Below, piece after piece: positions 1 to 9,299 of a stretch of DNA of 42,388 nt (position 1 is its first letter; every line of letters begins with the position of its first letter). Both the position numbers and the translations under genes were made by a program. Source of the stretch: Clostridiales bacterium 38_11. GTDB taxonomy: Bacteria; Bacillota; Clostridia; Tissierellales; Dethiosulfatibacteraceae. Under the pieces are notes generated by a model. It had not been told where the DNA came from and did not search any database. It saw only the letters and a program-made list of their open reading frames with translations. The DNA is taken from positions 1-42,388 of the forward strand of contig LGGM01000001.1 of the NCBI GenBank assembly GCA_001509345.1, given 5' to 3'.

Positions 1-104
1 GGTTGAATTCATCTTTAACCACGAACAATAAAAAATAAAGTTAGAGGAATATTCTGATAAGCTATTTGATTATTCCTATAACTGAATTATACAAGGAGGT
101 TAAA

Positions 105-1001
105 ATGGGTAAGAATTTGGTGGCATCAGGCTCAACTGATGCCAAGAAAGAAACACAAAAGACAATTATCACTGTTGCCTTGACTGGAGCTACCGGAAGC
201 AAGGCATCGAATCCTGCAACACCTATTACACCAGAAGAAATTGCAGACGACGCATATGCTTGTTATAGAGCAGGTGCCGCCATGGTACATCTACATATGA
301 AAAAAGACGATGGTGAGTCTCCTTCGATGGAGGTAGAGAAATTCAAAAAAACACAGGAACTGATCAAACAGAAATGTGATGTTATCATCAATATGACAAC
401 ATCTGGCGAAGTGACAACGATAGAGGATTGTGTCGTAATCGGAAGTTTTAAGAAAGATGACAAGCAAAGAACTGATTTATTAAATCTGAAACCTGAGGTG
501 GCATCATATGATATTCCAACCATGAATTTCGGTAGATCAGTTGTTCTGTTCTCTATACCTCATTTAGAGGTTATGGGTTTAAAAATGATTGAACTTGGAG
601 TCAAACCAGAAATTGAGGTTTTTGACATAGGAGATATCCGCACCGCTATATCATTGATAAAGAGTGGACATTTAGAGTACCCTGGTCATTTTCAATTTTG
701 CCTTGGTGTTGCAGGTGGGGCAGGTGCTACAGTTGAAAATTTAGCTTATATGAGCCGCCTAATACCTAAAGGAGCAACTTGGTCTGCTTTTGGTCTGGGA
801 CCTGCCCATTTACCAACTATTTTCACTACACTGGCATTAGGTGGCCATATCAGAGTAGGCTTGGAAGACAATCTTTATTACGAAAAAGGCGTACTTGCAT
901 CAAATGTTATGCTGACAAAAAGAGCAGCTGATATTATCAAAATGTTCGGTAATGAGGTAGCAACCCCCGATGAAGCTAGGGAAATTTTAGGACTTGTTTA
1001 G
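105..1001 (+). CDS. kce: BKACE family (DUF849) beta-keto acid cleavage enzyme, 3-keto-5-aminohexanoate cleavage enzyme-like
   Basis: Protein motifs VALTGATGSKASNPATPITPEEIADDAYACYRAGAAMVHLH and INMTTSG...; SD aaggaggt just upstream of ATG 105 (the ORF-track start at 66 is probably too early). Confidence 0.88.
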   Translation: MGKNLVASGSTDAKKETQKTIITVALTGATGSKASNPATPITPEEIADDAYACYRAGAAMVHLHMKKDDGESPSMEVEKFKKTQELIKQKCDVIINMTTSGEVTTIEDCVVIGSFKKDDKQRTDLLNLKPEVASYDIPTMNFGRSVVLFSIPHLEVMGLKMIELGVKPEIEVFDIGDIRTAISLIKSGHLEYPGHFQFCLGVAGGAGATVENLAYMSRLIPKGATWSAFGLGPAHLPTIFTTLALGGHIRVGLEDNLYYEKGVLASNVMLTKRAADIIKMFGNEVATPDEAREILGLV

Positions 1002-1012
1002 GGAGATTTATT

Positions 1013-1228
1013 ATGAAAAGAATTGCGATAATGGGAGCGGGTGCTTTAGGAACGATACTTGGAGCATATATTGCTCAAAGCGGCAGAGATGTGTTGCTTA
1101 TTGACACCTATAAAGAGCATGTTGATGCTTTGAATAATCACGGTGCTAAAGTTGTCGGTGAGGATAGTTTAATAGTGCCGGTAAAGCCAAGAGACTATGT
1201 CAAAACTATTCATAAATATGCAGAATAA
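1013..1228 (+). pseudogene. 2-dehydropantoate 2-reductase (ApbA/PanE)-like, N-terminal fragment truncated by IS insertion
   Basis: MKRIAIMGAGALGTILGAYIAQSGRDVLLIDTYKEHVDALNNHGAKVVGED: Rossmann GAGALG start of the PanE family, only 71 aa instead of about 300; IS sequence follows. Confidence 0.8.
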
Positions 1229-2225
1229 TTGATGAATTAAACACCTGAAAATGGTATAATAATAGCAAGCAAAGCTAGTGAAATCAAGGCTCTAGACAAC
1301 TTTTCAGAAAGGAATACTTACTATGGATTTTATACAAGGTGAAGCGCGAAAACAATACAATATGTTCCCAGATTTATTGGATGATTACATTACAGAAGAT
1401 AATCCGACAAGAGTTATTGATGCATATGTAGAACATTTGGACTTAGATGATTTAGGATTTACAAAAGCTGTACCAAATGATACAGGAAGACCTATGTACT
1501 GCACTAAAGACATGTTAAAACTATATGTATATGGCTACATGAATCGTACGCGTTCATCAAGAAGACTTGAGGTTGAAACAAAGAAGAATGTAGAAGTGAT
1601 GTGGCTACTTTGTAAGCTTTCACCGGACCATAAAACGATATCCAGATTCAGAAAAGATAATAAGAAAGCCTTGAAGAATGTATTTAGAGATTTTTCAAAG
1701 TTGTGTTTAGACCTTAACCTATATGATAGGGAGCTAATAGCAGTTGATGGCAGCCGTTTTCAAGCGGTGAACTCAAAAGAGAATAACTTTAACTTTGATA
1801 AAATTAAAGATAGACTCAAACGCATAAACAATAAAATTAACAATTATCTTTATGAACTAGATACTTATGATGAAGAAGAAAATAATGCTGAATCCAAAGA
1901 ATCAAAAGCCAAAATCAATCAGATTATTGAAGATTTAGAAGCAAGGAAAGAAAAGTACAAAGAGCTTAGGACTGAAATGAGAGAAGCAGGTGTTAAGCAA
2001 AAATCCTTAACGGATCCTGATTCCAGAAGAATGACAACAGCTCATGGTGGAAGTATGATGGCCTATAATATTCAAAGTGCTATAGATAATAAACATAATC
2101 TTATAGCAGAGTTTGAAGTGACCAATGCAGGAAATGATAAAGGACAATTAAGTGACGTGACGAAGATGGCAATGGAAGTACTTGAAGTAGATCATATCAC
2201 ATCGATAGCGGATACAGGTTATAAT
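1229..2225 (+). mobile_element. IS1182-like insertion sequence, 3'-truncated; transposase fragment at 1323-2231
   Basis: DUF772-type transposase N-terminus (FPDLLDDYITEDNPTRVIDAYVEHLDL...SRRLE...KLSPDHKTISRFRKDN...VDGSRFQAVNSKENNF); the protein ends abruptly at IADTGYND where IS256-like sequence begins. Left boundary is approximate. Confidence 0.8.
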
Positions 2226-3596
2226 GATTAAATCCGTATAATGGTGTAAAAAGGAAATTCAAATAAAATGAGCCAAGTGCTCATCCTCGGTTATAATAAA
2301 TGTAGCATCAAATACCTAACTGAGGAGAAAACAACATGGCTCAATTAAATATTACACTGGATACAGAACTTTTGCACGGACTTTTCACAAAAGATTCCAA
2401 GGATGAAGCATTTTCTAAACTTATGGAAGCAATCCTGAATCAGGTGCTTCTTGCTCAATCAACTGAGCAACTGGGTGCAGAACCTTACGAGCGTTCCGAC
2501 GATCGAACGGCCTATCGCAATGGCTTTAGAGACAAGCCACTTACAACCAGAATTGGTTCGATTATACTAAGAAGACCACGCCATCGAAACGGAAAGTTCA
2601 GCACTGATATGTATGAACGTTATCAGCGGAGTGAACAGGCGTTGATGCTGTCCATGATTGAAATGGTCATCAACGGCGTATCCACTCGCAAAATTGAAAA
2701 GGTGACGGAAGAACTTTGCGGCAAATCCTTCTCAAAATCGATGGTATCGGATCTTTGCAAGAAACTCGACCCGATTGTAGAAGCCTTTAAAAAGCGACCG
2801 TTAGAAGCCGATTATCCGTTCGTCATGGTGGATGCCATTTACATCAAGGTCCGTGAAAACGGCCGTGTTCAATCAAGAGGTCTCTTGATTGCCGTTGGCA
2901 TCAATGATGATGGACAACGTGAAGTCATTGGCTTCGGACTGGCAAACAGTGAATCCGAAACCAGCTGGAGTGAATTTTTCATCGAGCTTAAAGCCAGAGG
3001 CTTGAAAGCGCCTCGTTTAATCACCTCAGACAACCATCTGGGTCTTGTTGCCGCCATACGCAAACATTTTCAGGGTGCAAGCTGGCAGCACTGTCAAACA
3101 CACTTTTCCAGGAACCTGCTGGATCAGACGCCGAAATCGGTGCAGCCGAAGCTGAAGGAAGAAATCCGCAGCGTCTACGAAGCGACTGATCCGGAAAGCA
3201 CAAAAGTAGCAAAAAACCAACTCATGGATAAATACGAATCAACAGCTCCAAAAGCAATGAATTTGCTTGATGAGGCTTTTGATGACATCACAGCTGTGCT
3301 ATGTCTCCCTCTTAAATACCGCAAGCGCCTGGGGACAACGAATGGCGTTGAAAGGCTTAATGAGGAAATCCGTCGAAGAGAAGGCGCTATCAGAATATTC
3401 CCGAATGAGGCATCAGCGTTAAGGCTCATGGGTGCATTGCTAATGGAGCAGGGTGAAAAGTGGTCTACAGGTCGAAAATATTTCGATATGGACGTCTCTC
3501 ACCAAGAGAAGCAAGCGGAAGAAGCCGTAGAGGATGCTGCATCATATAGCGTTCAAAGTAACCCAAGGTAATTTACACACAAATATGGACTTGACT
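2226..3596 (+). mobile_element. IS256-family insertion sequence
   Basis: Mutator/IS256 transposase plus imperfect terminal inverted repeats: left gattaaatccgtataatggtgtaaaa, right aatttacacacaaatatggacttgac (read in reverse complement). Confidence 0.85.
2336..3571 (+). CDS. IS256 family transposase
   Basis: 411 aa; ERSDDRTAYRNGFRDKPLTTRIGSIILRRPRHRNGKF, YPFVMVDAIYIKVRENGRVQSRGLLIAVGIN, TTNGVERLNEEIRRRE. Confidence 0.95.
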   Translation: MAQLNITLDTELLHGLFTKDSKDEAFSKLMEAILNQVLLAQSTEQLGAEPYERSDDRTAYRNGFRDKPLTTRIGSIILRRPRHRNGKFSTDMYERYQRSEQALMLSMIEMVINGVSTRKIEKVTEELCGKSFSKSMVSDLCKKLDPIVEAFKKRPLEADYPFVMVDAIYIKVRENGRVQSRGLLIAVGINDDGQREVIGFGLANSESETSWSEFFIELKARGLKAPRLITSDNHLGLVAAIRKHFQGASWQHCQTHFSRNLLDQTPKSVQPKLKEEIRSVYEATDPESTKVAKNQLMDKYESTAPKAMNLLDEAFDDITAVLCLPLKYRKRLGTTNGVERLNEEIRRREGAIRIFPNEASALRLMGALLMEQGEKWSTGRKYFDMDVSHQEKQAEEAVEDAASYSVQSNPR

Positions 3597-3740
3597 ATTG
3601 TAGGTCAAGGACAGCTTGCTGTGCAGTTTATCTTTGACCTGCCGCGACGGTGAATCAGGCTTCTGGTGGTCAATCAGCAGGTGACATTTTGTCGCGTTAA
3701 TTAATCTGCTAAAAAGTGACATTTTCACAAGTTATTGACA
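3597..3740. mobile_element. Remnant terminus of an IS21-like element
   Basis: Repeated gtgacatttt motifs and a CA end (ggtgacattttgtcgcgttaattaatctgctaaaaagtgacattttcacaagttattgaca), directly abutting ptb codons at 3741-3742. Confidence 0.55.
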
Positions 3741-3741
3741 G

Positions 3742-4032
3742 GGCGGGATTGTAGATGGTACATTTGCGCTTGATAATGCCGTGTCAATTGAAGCGGCACA
3801 TCATAAGGGAATAACTGGCGAAGTCGCCGGCAGAGCAGATATATTGATAGCACCAAATCTGCAGGTAGGTAATGTTATTCACAAATCAATTACTTACTTC
3901 GCATGTAAAGATTTGGCTTCTGCAATTGTAGGTGTAGGAGCGCCTGTCATCATAACATCACGAACGGATTCCGTGAGGACAAAGGTATTAACCATTGCAC
4001 TAGCCTGCTACACAGCAAAAGCTTCTGTTTGA
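3742..4032 (+). pseudogene. ptb: Phosphate butyryltransferase / phosphotransacetylase family, C-terminal fragment
   Basis: In-frame GGIVDGTFALDNAVSIEAAHHKGITGEVAGRADILIAPNLQVGNVIHKSITYFACKDLASAIVGVGAPVIITSRTDS matches the Ptb C-terminal half; N-terminal part is absent at the IS junction. Confidence 0.85.
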
Positions 4033-4040
4033 AATAGAGA

Positions 4041-4069
4041 TTGATAAGCAATTCATATAGTAATATAAT
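4041..4069 (+). promoter_or_regulatory. Sigma-A type promoter for ptsI
   Basis: TTGATA-N17-TATAAT. Confidence 0.6.
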
Positions 4070-4117
4070 GAGGCTATTAGCGAGTACATTCAATTTGATA
4101 GATGTTGGAGGTATCTT

Positions 4118-5824
4118 ATGCAAGGAATAGCCGCATCACCCGGTATAGCTATCGGTAGGGTTTATTTATTTAAGAAAGAAAAATTGGAAATAGATTTAAA
4201 ATCTATTGAAGAAGACCAGATTAATAGTGAAATTAATAGATTTGAAGTGGCAAAAAATAAGACCAGAGATCAGCTTGAGGCTATACAAAAAAAAATATTG
4301 GAAACCTTAAGTGAAGAAGAGGTCGGCATTTTTACCGCTCATCTAATGATGGTATCGGATCCTACTCTATCCTATTCCGTTGAAAGATATATAGCAGTCA
4401 ACAAAATGCGTGCTGAAGCGGCAATTGACAAATCAATCAACGAAATCTGGGAAATGTTCCAGAGCCTTGATGACGAGTATTTGAAAGAACGTGCCATGGA
4501 TATCAGAGATGTGGGCACAAAGATGCTATATAATCTGGCAGGTAAGAAGATGGTCTCACTAAAAAAACTGGATCATGAGGTTATAGTGGTAACAACTGAC
4601 CTGACGCCATCAGACACCGCTCAGATGGATTCAGATAAAGTCCTTGGGTTTGTCACTGATGCGGGTGGGGAAAACTCCCATACGGCGATTATGGCTAGAT
4701 CACTGGAGATACCGGCGGTAGTTGGCTTGCGTGATGCTACTTCATCATTAAAATGTGGAGAAATGGCGATAGTAGACGGAAATAAAGGCATTGTAATCCT
4801 TAATCCAACTAATGACCAGCTTGAATATTATAAACTGCTTAAAGAGAAATACCAGCTAAGAAAAAAAGAATTACAGGAATTATGTGATTTACCTGCTATC
4901 ACTCTTGATGGCAGGAAAGTGGAGATAGCCGCCAACATAGGAATGACAAAGGAGGTCAAAGCCGCATTGAAGAATGGTGCTGAAGGGATAGGCCTTTTCA
5001 GGACTGAGTTTCTATTTATGAACAGAACAACTTTCCCATCTGAAGATGAGCAATTCAGAGTTTACAGGAAGGTTGCCGAACAAATGACAGGTCATCCGGT
5101 TATGATAAGGACTTTAGATATAGGAGGCGATAAAAATCTTGGTTATATGGATTTTCCCTATGAACTAAATCCGTTTTTAGGATGGCGTGCTATCAGAATG
5201 TGCCTTGATAGACCGGATATACTTAAAACACAGTTGACTGCTATCCTCAAAGCCAGCCATTATGGTTGTATACGTATCATGTATCCGATGATTATCTCAC
5301 TTGATGAGATAAGGAAAGCCAATCTAATATTGGATGAAGCAAAAAGTGAATTGAAAAAAAATGACATCCCTTTTGACAACAGTATTCAGGTCGGTATCAT
5401 GGTGGAAACACCCGCAGCGGCTTTGATAGCAGATAGATTGATTGAAGCGGTAGATTTTTTTAGTATAGGGACCAATGATTTGACTCAATATACATTAGCT
5501 GTTGACAGAGGTAACGAGACCATTGCACATCTTTATCAACCAATGCACCCAGCTGTTTTGAAACTGATCAAGATGGTCATTGATGCCTCACATAAAGACG
5601 GAAAATGGACGGGAATGTGTGGCGAGTTAGCTGGCGAAGAGGGTGCGGTGGTAGTTTTACTAGGGATGGGACTGGATGAGTTCAGCATGAGCTCAGGGAC
5701 TATACCTATTATAAAGAAAATAATACGCAACATATCTTATGGGGATGCTAAGAAGATTGCAGAAAAAGTGCTACTAATGTCCAGTTCAGACGAAATAACA
5801 GAATATTTGGATAATTCTAATTAA
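4118..5824 (+). CDS. ptsI: Phosphoenolpyruvate-protein phosphotransferase (PTS enzyme I)
   Basis: 568 aa; GGENSHTAIMARSLEIPAVVG phospho-His site, GIGLFRTEFLFMNR, SIGTNDLTQYTLAVDRGNE. Confidence 0.97.
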   Translation: MQGIAASPGIAIGRVYLFKKEKLEIDLKSIEEDQINSEINRFEVAKNKTRDQLEAIQKKILETLSEEEVGIFTAHLMMVSDPTLSYSVERYIAVNKMRAEAAIDKSINEIWEMFQSLDDEYLKERAMDIRDVGTKMLYNLAGKKMVSLKKLDHEVIVVTTDLTPSDTAQMDSDKVLGFVTDAGGENSHTAIMARSLEIPAVVGLRDATSSLKCGEMAIVDGNKGIVILNPTNDQLEYYKLLKEKYQLRKKELQELCDLPAITLDGRKVEIAANIGMTKEVKAALKNGAEGIGLFRTEFLFMNRTTFPSEDEQFRVYRKVAEQMTGHPVMIRTLDIGGDKNLGYMDFPYELNPFLGWRAIRMCLDRPDILKTQLTAILKASHYGCIRIMYPMIISLDEIRKANLILDEAKSELKKNDIPFDNSIQVGIMVETPAAALIADRLIEAVDFFSIGTNDLTQYTLAVDRGNETIAHLYQPMHPAVLKLIKMVIDASHKDGKWTGMCGELAGEEGAVVVLLGMGLDEFSMSSGTIPIIKKIIRNISYGDAKKIAEKVLLMSSSDEITEYLDNSN

Positions 5825-5852
5825 CCTTTCTAATCATTGAAAGGGTTTTTAG
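5823..5852 (+). terminator. Rho-independent terminator after ptsI
   Basis: aacctttc-taatcatt-gaaagggtttttt-like hairpin with T-run. Confidence 0.7.
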
Positions 5853-5978
5853 TTGAAGAAATTTTTCTAAAAGTGAATAAATACACTTAAAAAGTGGTAT
5901 AATCTTAATAAAGAAGCATTATTTCATAATCTACCAAAAGCTCAAAATCATATTCCCAGATGAAAGGACTATTCGCAT

Positions 5979-7001
5979 ATGTATAGCGTATCAAAACAAG
6001 CTATAAAAAACAGCACAATTTTTAGTCTGTTATTGACAGTTGTGATTTTTAGTTTTATGGTTTCTTGCTCTGAAGACAAGCCGGGAGAGGCTATATTCCG
6101 AAATCTTCTAGAAGGAAAAGAGGTATCGGATATCGTTCTTTATCAAGGATACATTTATGCTAGCGGAATGGAGGGCGTATATAGGATAAACCCGGACACA
6201 CTAGAAGTGGAAACACTGGATTTTGGCAATATATTTCTGGCAAAAGACATGGTCGTGGATGGTGAGATTCTTTACATAGGACATGATGGTGGAATTGTGA
6301 TGTTTGATGGTGAAAAATACTCCAGTATCTTGGATGAAGCATCCAATGTTCCGGATTTTCGAGTCAATGGGTTGATGATTGATGAATCAGAAACAATATG
6401 GGCTGGAACTTATGGTGGTGTTTTAAAACTTGTGGACGGTGTTTGGCAAAGCATCACGGTAAAAGACGGACTCTTGTTTGATACAGTCTTTTTGATTATG
6501 GAGGATGGCTATGGTGGTATCATTTTTGGACATTATGGTTCCTCAAAAGAGGGCATCAGTTATTTAAAGAATGGACAATGGTCTTATTTCACGGTTGAGA
6601 CAGGACTACCCCATAACTACATTACAGATGGGCTGAGAATTGGGGATTTCATCTATGTAACAACAGGATTTTACGAGGTAGGAGGGATTGCTGTTTTTGA
6701 GACATCTCCCGTGGGTATAAAATTGGTTGACACAATAGTTGAGCAATGGGGAGAGTATGGTAGTAAAGCCAGAAGTATCAATAATGATAATGAGTACTTT
6801 TGGATTGGGACAGAATATAACGGACTGTGTATTATGAAGGGGGATATATTTGTAAGAATAGATACTGATGATGGATTAGTAAACAATGAAGTAAAATCTA
6901 TACTTTTTGACAACAATGGAAGAGTATGGCTGGCTACAAGGAAAGGTGTATCTGTTACATCAAAACAAGAGCTTTATGATCTGTTTAACAGCAGAAAATG
7001 A
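5979..7001 (+). CDS. Lipoprotein with beta-propeller (two-component-regulator-propeller-like) repeats
   Basis: Signal peptide with lipobox (SFMVSC); repeats such as ETIWAGTYGGVLKL, GRVWLATRKGVSV, EYFWIGTEYNGLCI, NGLMIDES. Confidence 0.75.
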   Translation: MYSVSKQAIKNSTIFSLLLTVVIFSFMVSCSEDKPGEAIFRNLLEGKEVSDIVLYQGYIYASGMEGVYRINPDTLEVETLDFGNIFLAKDMVVDGEILYIGHDGGIVMFDGEKYSSILDEASNVPDFRVNGLMIDESETIWAGTYGGVLKLVDGVWQSITVKDGLLFDTVFLIMEDGYGGIIFGHYGSSKEGISYLKNGQWSYFTVETGLPHNYITDGLRIGDFIYVTTGFYEVGGIAVFETSPVGIKLVDTIVEQWGEYGSKARSINNDNEYFWIGTEYNGLCIMKGDIFVRIDTDDGLVNNEVKSILFDNNGRVWLATRKGVSVTSKQELYDLFNSRK

Positions 7002-7014
7002 AAGGAGGTACTTT

Positions 7015-9288
7015 ATGAGATTAGACAAGGCTATAAAAGAATTTCAGACATTAAAAAAGAAAAAAGATGACGGCAAGTTGAATGACAAAAAGTTTGAAAA
7101 GGCGGTAGATAAAATCAAGGCTGTTTCAGACGAAGGTGTTGAGTGGAAAGTTGACAAAGAAGGCAATTGGTACAGAAAAGAAAATGATCAGTGGGTTAAA
7201 GATAAAATCAAACCCAAGCAGACACCGAGGGGTCCTCAGACATTGTTACAACTGGTCATTATGATTATTAAAAGTCTTTTCACCAGTCTCCCTAAAAAGC
7301 TTTTGTTTTTTTTGATAATAGGTCTTATCACATTTTTGGTTCATACCTATTTGGTCATCTATCCAAATGGTGGGTTTTGGCCTGGAACAAATCCTACATT
7401 GGATAAAGTTCTCGCACTTATCGGGAACAGGGGGAGAGGAACTGCATTTTGGACGATTGTAGCTTATCTGATAACATCATTGTTGAGAAAAATGATGAGT
7501 ATCGGACCAAAAAAAATCATTGGTGGCATATTTACGGGACCTACAAGGGTTGTAAAGTCAGCCTTCAATAGAACAGGAAGTTTTTTGACATTCTTTTTGT
7601 TGAGTACAGTTGTATTCTTACTGCTTGGACAATTCCTGATTAAGAACACAGCCATAGCCTATACCTTTGCTATTGGAGCTATTATCGCTATCATTACTTT
7701 TAGGGCTGATCTCAGTTATCTGGTATTAAGATTGGGATATCAGGATTTTACTAGACTATTTAAGAGGAAAGCAAAATTCAATGATATTTATTTTGACGCC
7801 TATCAATTGGCTATTATAGTGGCTATGATACTCTTTGTTTTTCTTAACGGGAAACCACTTTTTATTTATCTGTTTTGTGGATTATCAGTTGCTTTGGTTG
7901 TTTTTTCCAAATTTAGAAAATCCAACAAAATTGCTGCCAATCTTTTTCTGATTGGCATGGTAGGTTTAAATCTATCCCTTTACTACTTGATAAAAGTCTA
8001 TGCAGATGATGGAGGAGTAGCAGAGGCTGGCGGTTTTGGACCATGGATAAAAAGTCAAGGAGCAGGAACTGCGGTAGGAATCGGACTTCCCCCAAGTATA
8101 GGATCTGGTATAGGTGGACTAATTGGTATTGTAACCGGGGCCGGAGATTTTGTAGGTACATTTGTGGATGAAGTGGATTCAGACGAAATCGATTATACAG
8201 AGGCTGAAGGGGAAGATATTCCTGAAGAAGAATTTGAAGAGTCACCGGAAGAAACCGAAGAAGGAACCATGGAAGAGGAAGAGTCTGAGGAAGAGGAAGA
8301 GGAAGAGTCTGAGGATGAAGAAGAGGAAGAGTCTGAGGATGAAGAAGAGGAAGAGTCTGAGGATGAAGAAGGTTACGATGAGGAAGATGTTGAGGATTAC
8401 ATAGAGGATCTGATTAATATTGTTATGGGAGACCCAGATGATCAACTTGAAAGCATGATCAATCTTGGTCAACTGGCTGCAATCTTGCCGGGAGAGATAG
8501 GAGATCTAATCAATTCCGGTCAGGATTTTGTCCTCACATCCAGTGCTATGGATGCCATATTTGGAGCCTATGATTGGGTTGTTCCTGAGTGGGTAACAGA
8601 TGGAGCCGAAAAAACAGCAAATGAATCCTGGGATTATATGGGTGTTGTTAAAGATATACTTGATTTAAATGGCAATATACCAGAAGGAAATCCAATCGCA
8701 GAATTGATGGATTGGGCAGGAATAACGAAGGATGCTTTAGACAATATCGGCATGGGTGATAACATTGTGTATGCAGGTATTAAATCCTTTTTGTCTAACA
8801 AAATCAAGAGTGCGATTTTTGACAAAAACACCAATCCAGGTTTGATTGTCATGGATATGCTGACGACTATCTTTGCAGGTGGAACCCAAGCAGGCGATAT
8901 CATCAGTCCGGGCAAGACGATTCAGGGTGGCGCAAACTTTATTATCGATAAACTTACAGATTTGTACAATGGTACCGATGACGTTTCAACAAGAGTCAAA
9001 GATGGAAAGTACGGCGGTGTCTGGAAAGTAGCGGATGATACCACTGATCTGATAGCTGAAGGTGTTTATAATCCTGATGAATTCAAGAAAGACTTTGAGA
9101 ATGTCGTTACCTCTGATGATTTTTATGAAGGCATGTATAAGACAAACGACGAGCTGTGGAAACCTGCTGAAGACTCTTGGGCAATCAAAAGGGCAGGTTG
9201 TTATGTTGGACACAAGACAACTGAAGGACTAATCAAAGTAGCGGATGGTGTTAAGCAATTAAGTTCCTGGCTTGGCAGCTGGATGTAG
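7015..9288 (+). CDS. Large multi-TM membrane protein with N-terminal cytosolic WxxDxxGxWYR domain, acidic repeat linker and Gly/Ala-rich C-terminal region; function unknown
   Basis: ATG 7015 preceded by aaaggaggt (ORF-track start 6907 overlaps the upstream gene and is unlikely); several hydrophobic helices; EEEEESEDEEEEESEDEEEEESEDEE tract. Confidence 0.8.
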   Translation: MRLDKAIKEFQTLKKKKDDGKLNDKKFEKAVDKIKAVSDEGVEWKVDKEGNWYRKENDQWVKDKIKPKQTPRGPQTLLQLVIMIIKSLFTSLPKKLLFFLIIGLITFLVHTYLVIYPNGGFWPGTNPTLDKVLALIGNRGRGTAFWTIVAYLITSLLRKMMSIGPKKIIGGIFTGPTRVVKSAFNRTGSFLTFFLLSTVVFLLLGQFLIKNTAIAYTFAIGAIIAIITFRADLSYLVLRLGYQDFTRLFKRKAKFNDIYFDAYQLAIIVAMILFVFLNGKPLFIYLFCGLSVALVVFSKFRKSNKIAANLFLIGMVGLNLSLYYLIKVYADDGGVAEAGGFGPWIKSQGAGTAVGIGLPPSIGSGIGGLIGIVTGAGDFVGTFVDEVDSDEIDYTEAEGEDIPEEEFEESPEETEEGTMEEEESEEEEEEESEDEEEEESEDEEEEESEDEEGYDEEDVEDYIEDLINIVMGDPDDQLESMINLGQLAAILPGEIGDLINSGQDFVLTSSAMDAIFGAYDWVVPEWVTDGAEKTANESWDYMGVVKDILDLNGNIPEGNPIAELMDWAGITKDALDNIGMGDNIVYAGIKSFLSNKIKSAIFDKNTNPGLIVMDMLTTIFAGGTQAGDIISPGKTIQGGANFIIDKLTDLYNGTDDVSTRVKDGKYGGVWKVADDTTDLIAEGVYNPDEFKKDFENVVTSDDFYEGMYKTNDELWKPAEDSWAIKRAGCYVGHKTTEGLIKVADGVKQLSSWLGSWM
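8268..8370 (+). repeat. Coding tandem repeat, about 24-bp unit (gaagaggaagagtctgaggatgaa)
   Basis: About 3-4 near-identical consecutive copies encoding EEEESEDE. Confidence 0.85.
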
Positions 9289-9299
9289 GGAGGTAGAAT

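Noticed and set aside
2869-3429. Antisense ORFs inside the IS256 transposase
   Set aside because: Fully overlap a confident transposase and show no recognisable protein features.
4118-5824. ptsI as part of a sugar-PTS operon
   Set aside because: No HPr or EII genes adjacent; treated as an ordinary stand-alone ptsI.
6907-7014. Upstream extension of the membrane protein ORF to 6907
   Set aside because: Would overlap the lipoprotein gene by 95 bp; ATG 7015 has a strong SD (aaaggaggt).
8268-8370. Possible CRISPR-like repeat
   Set aside because: Units are contiguous, in frame and have no spacers; a coding tandem repeat.
8162-8472. Overlapping ORFs in other frames (8162-8404 +, 8242-8472 -, 7913-8245 -) with KRKSLRMKK or LFLFFILR repeats
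   Set aside because: By-products of the acidic 24-bp repeat in the 7015-9288 gene; no SD and low-complexity translation.
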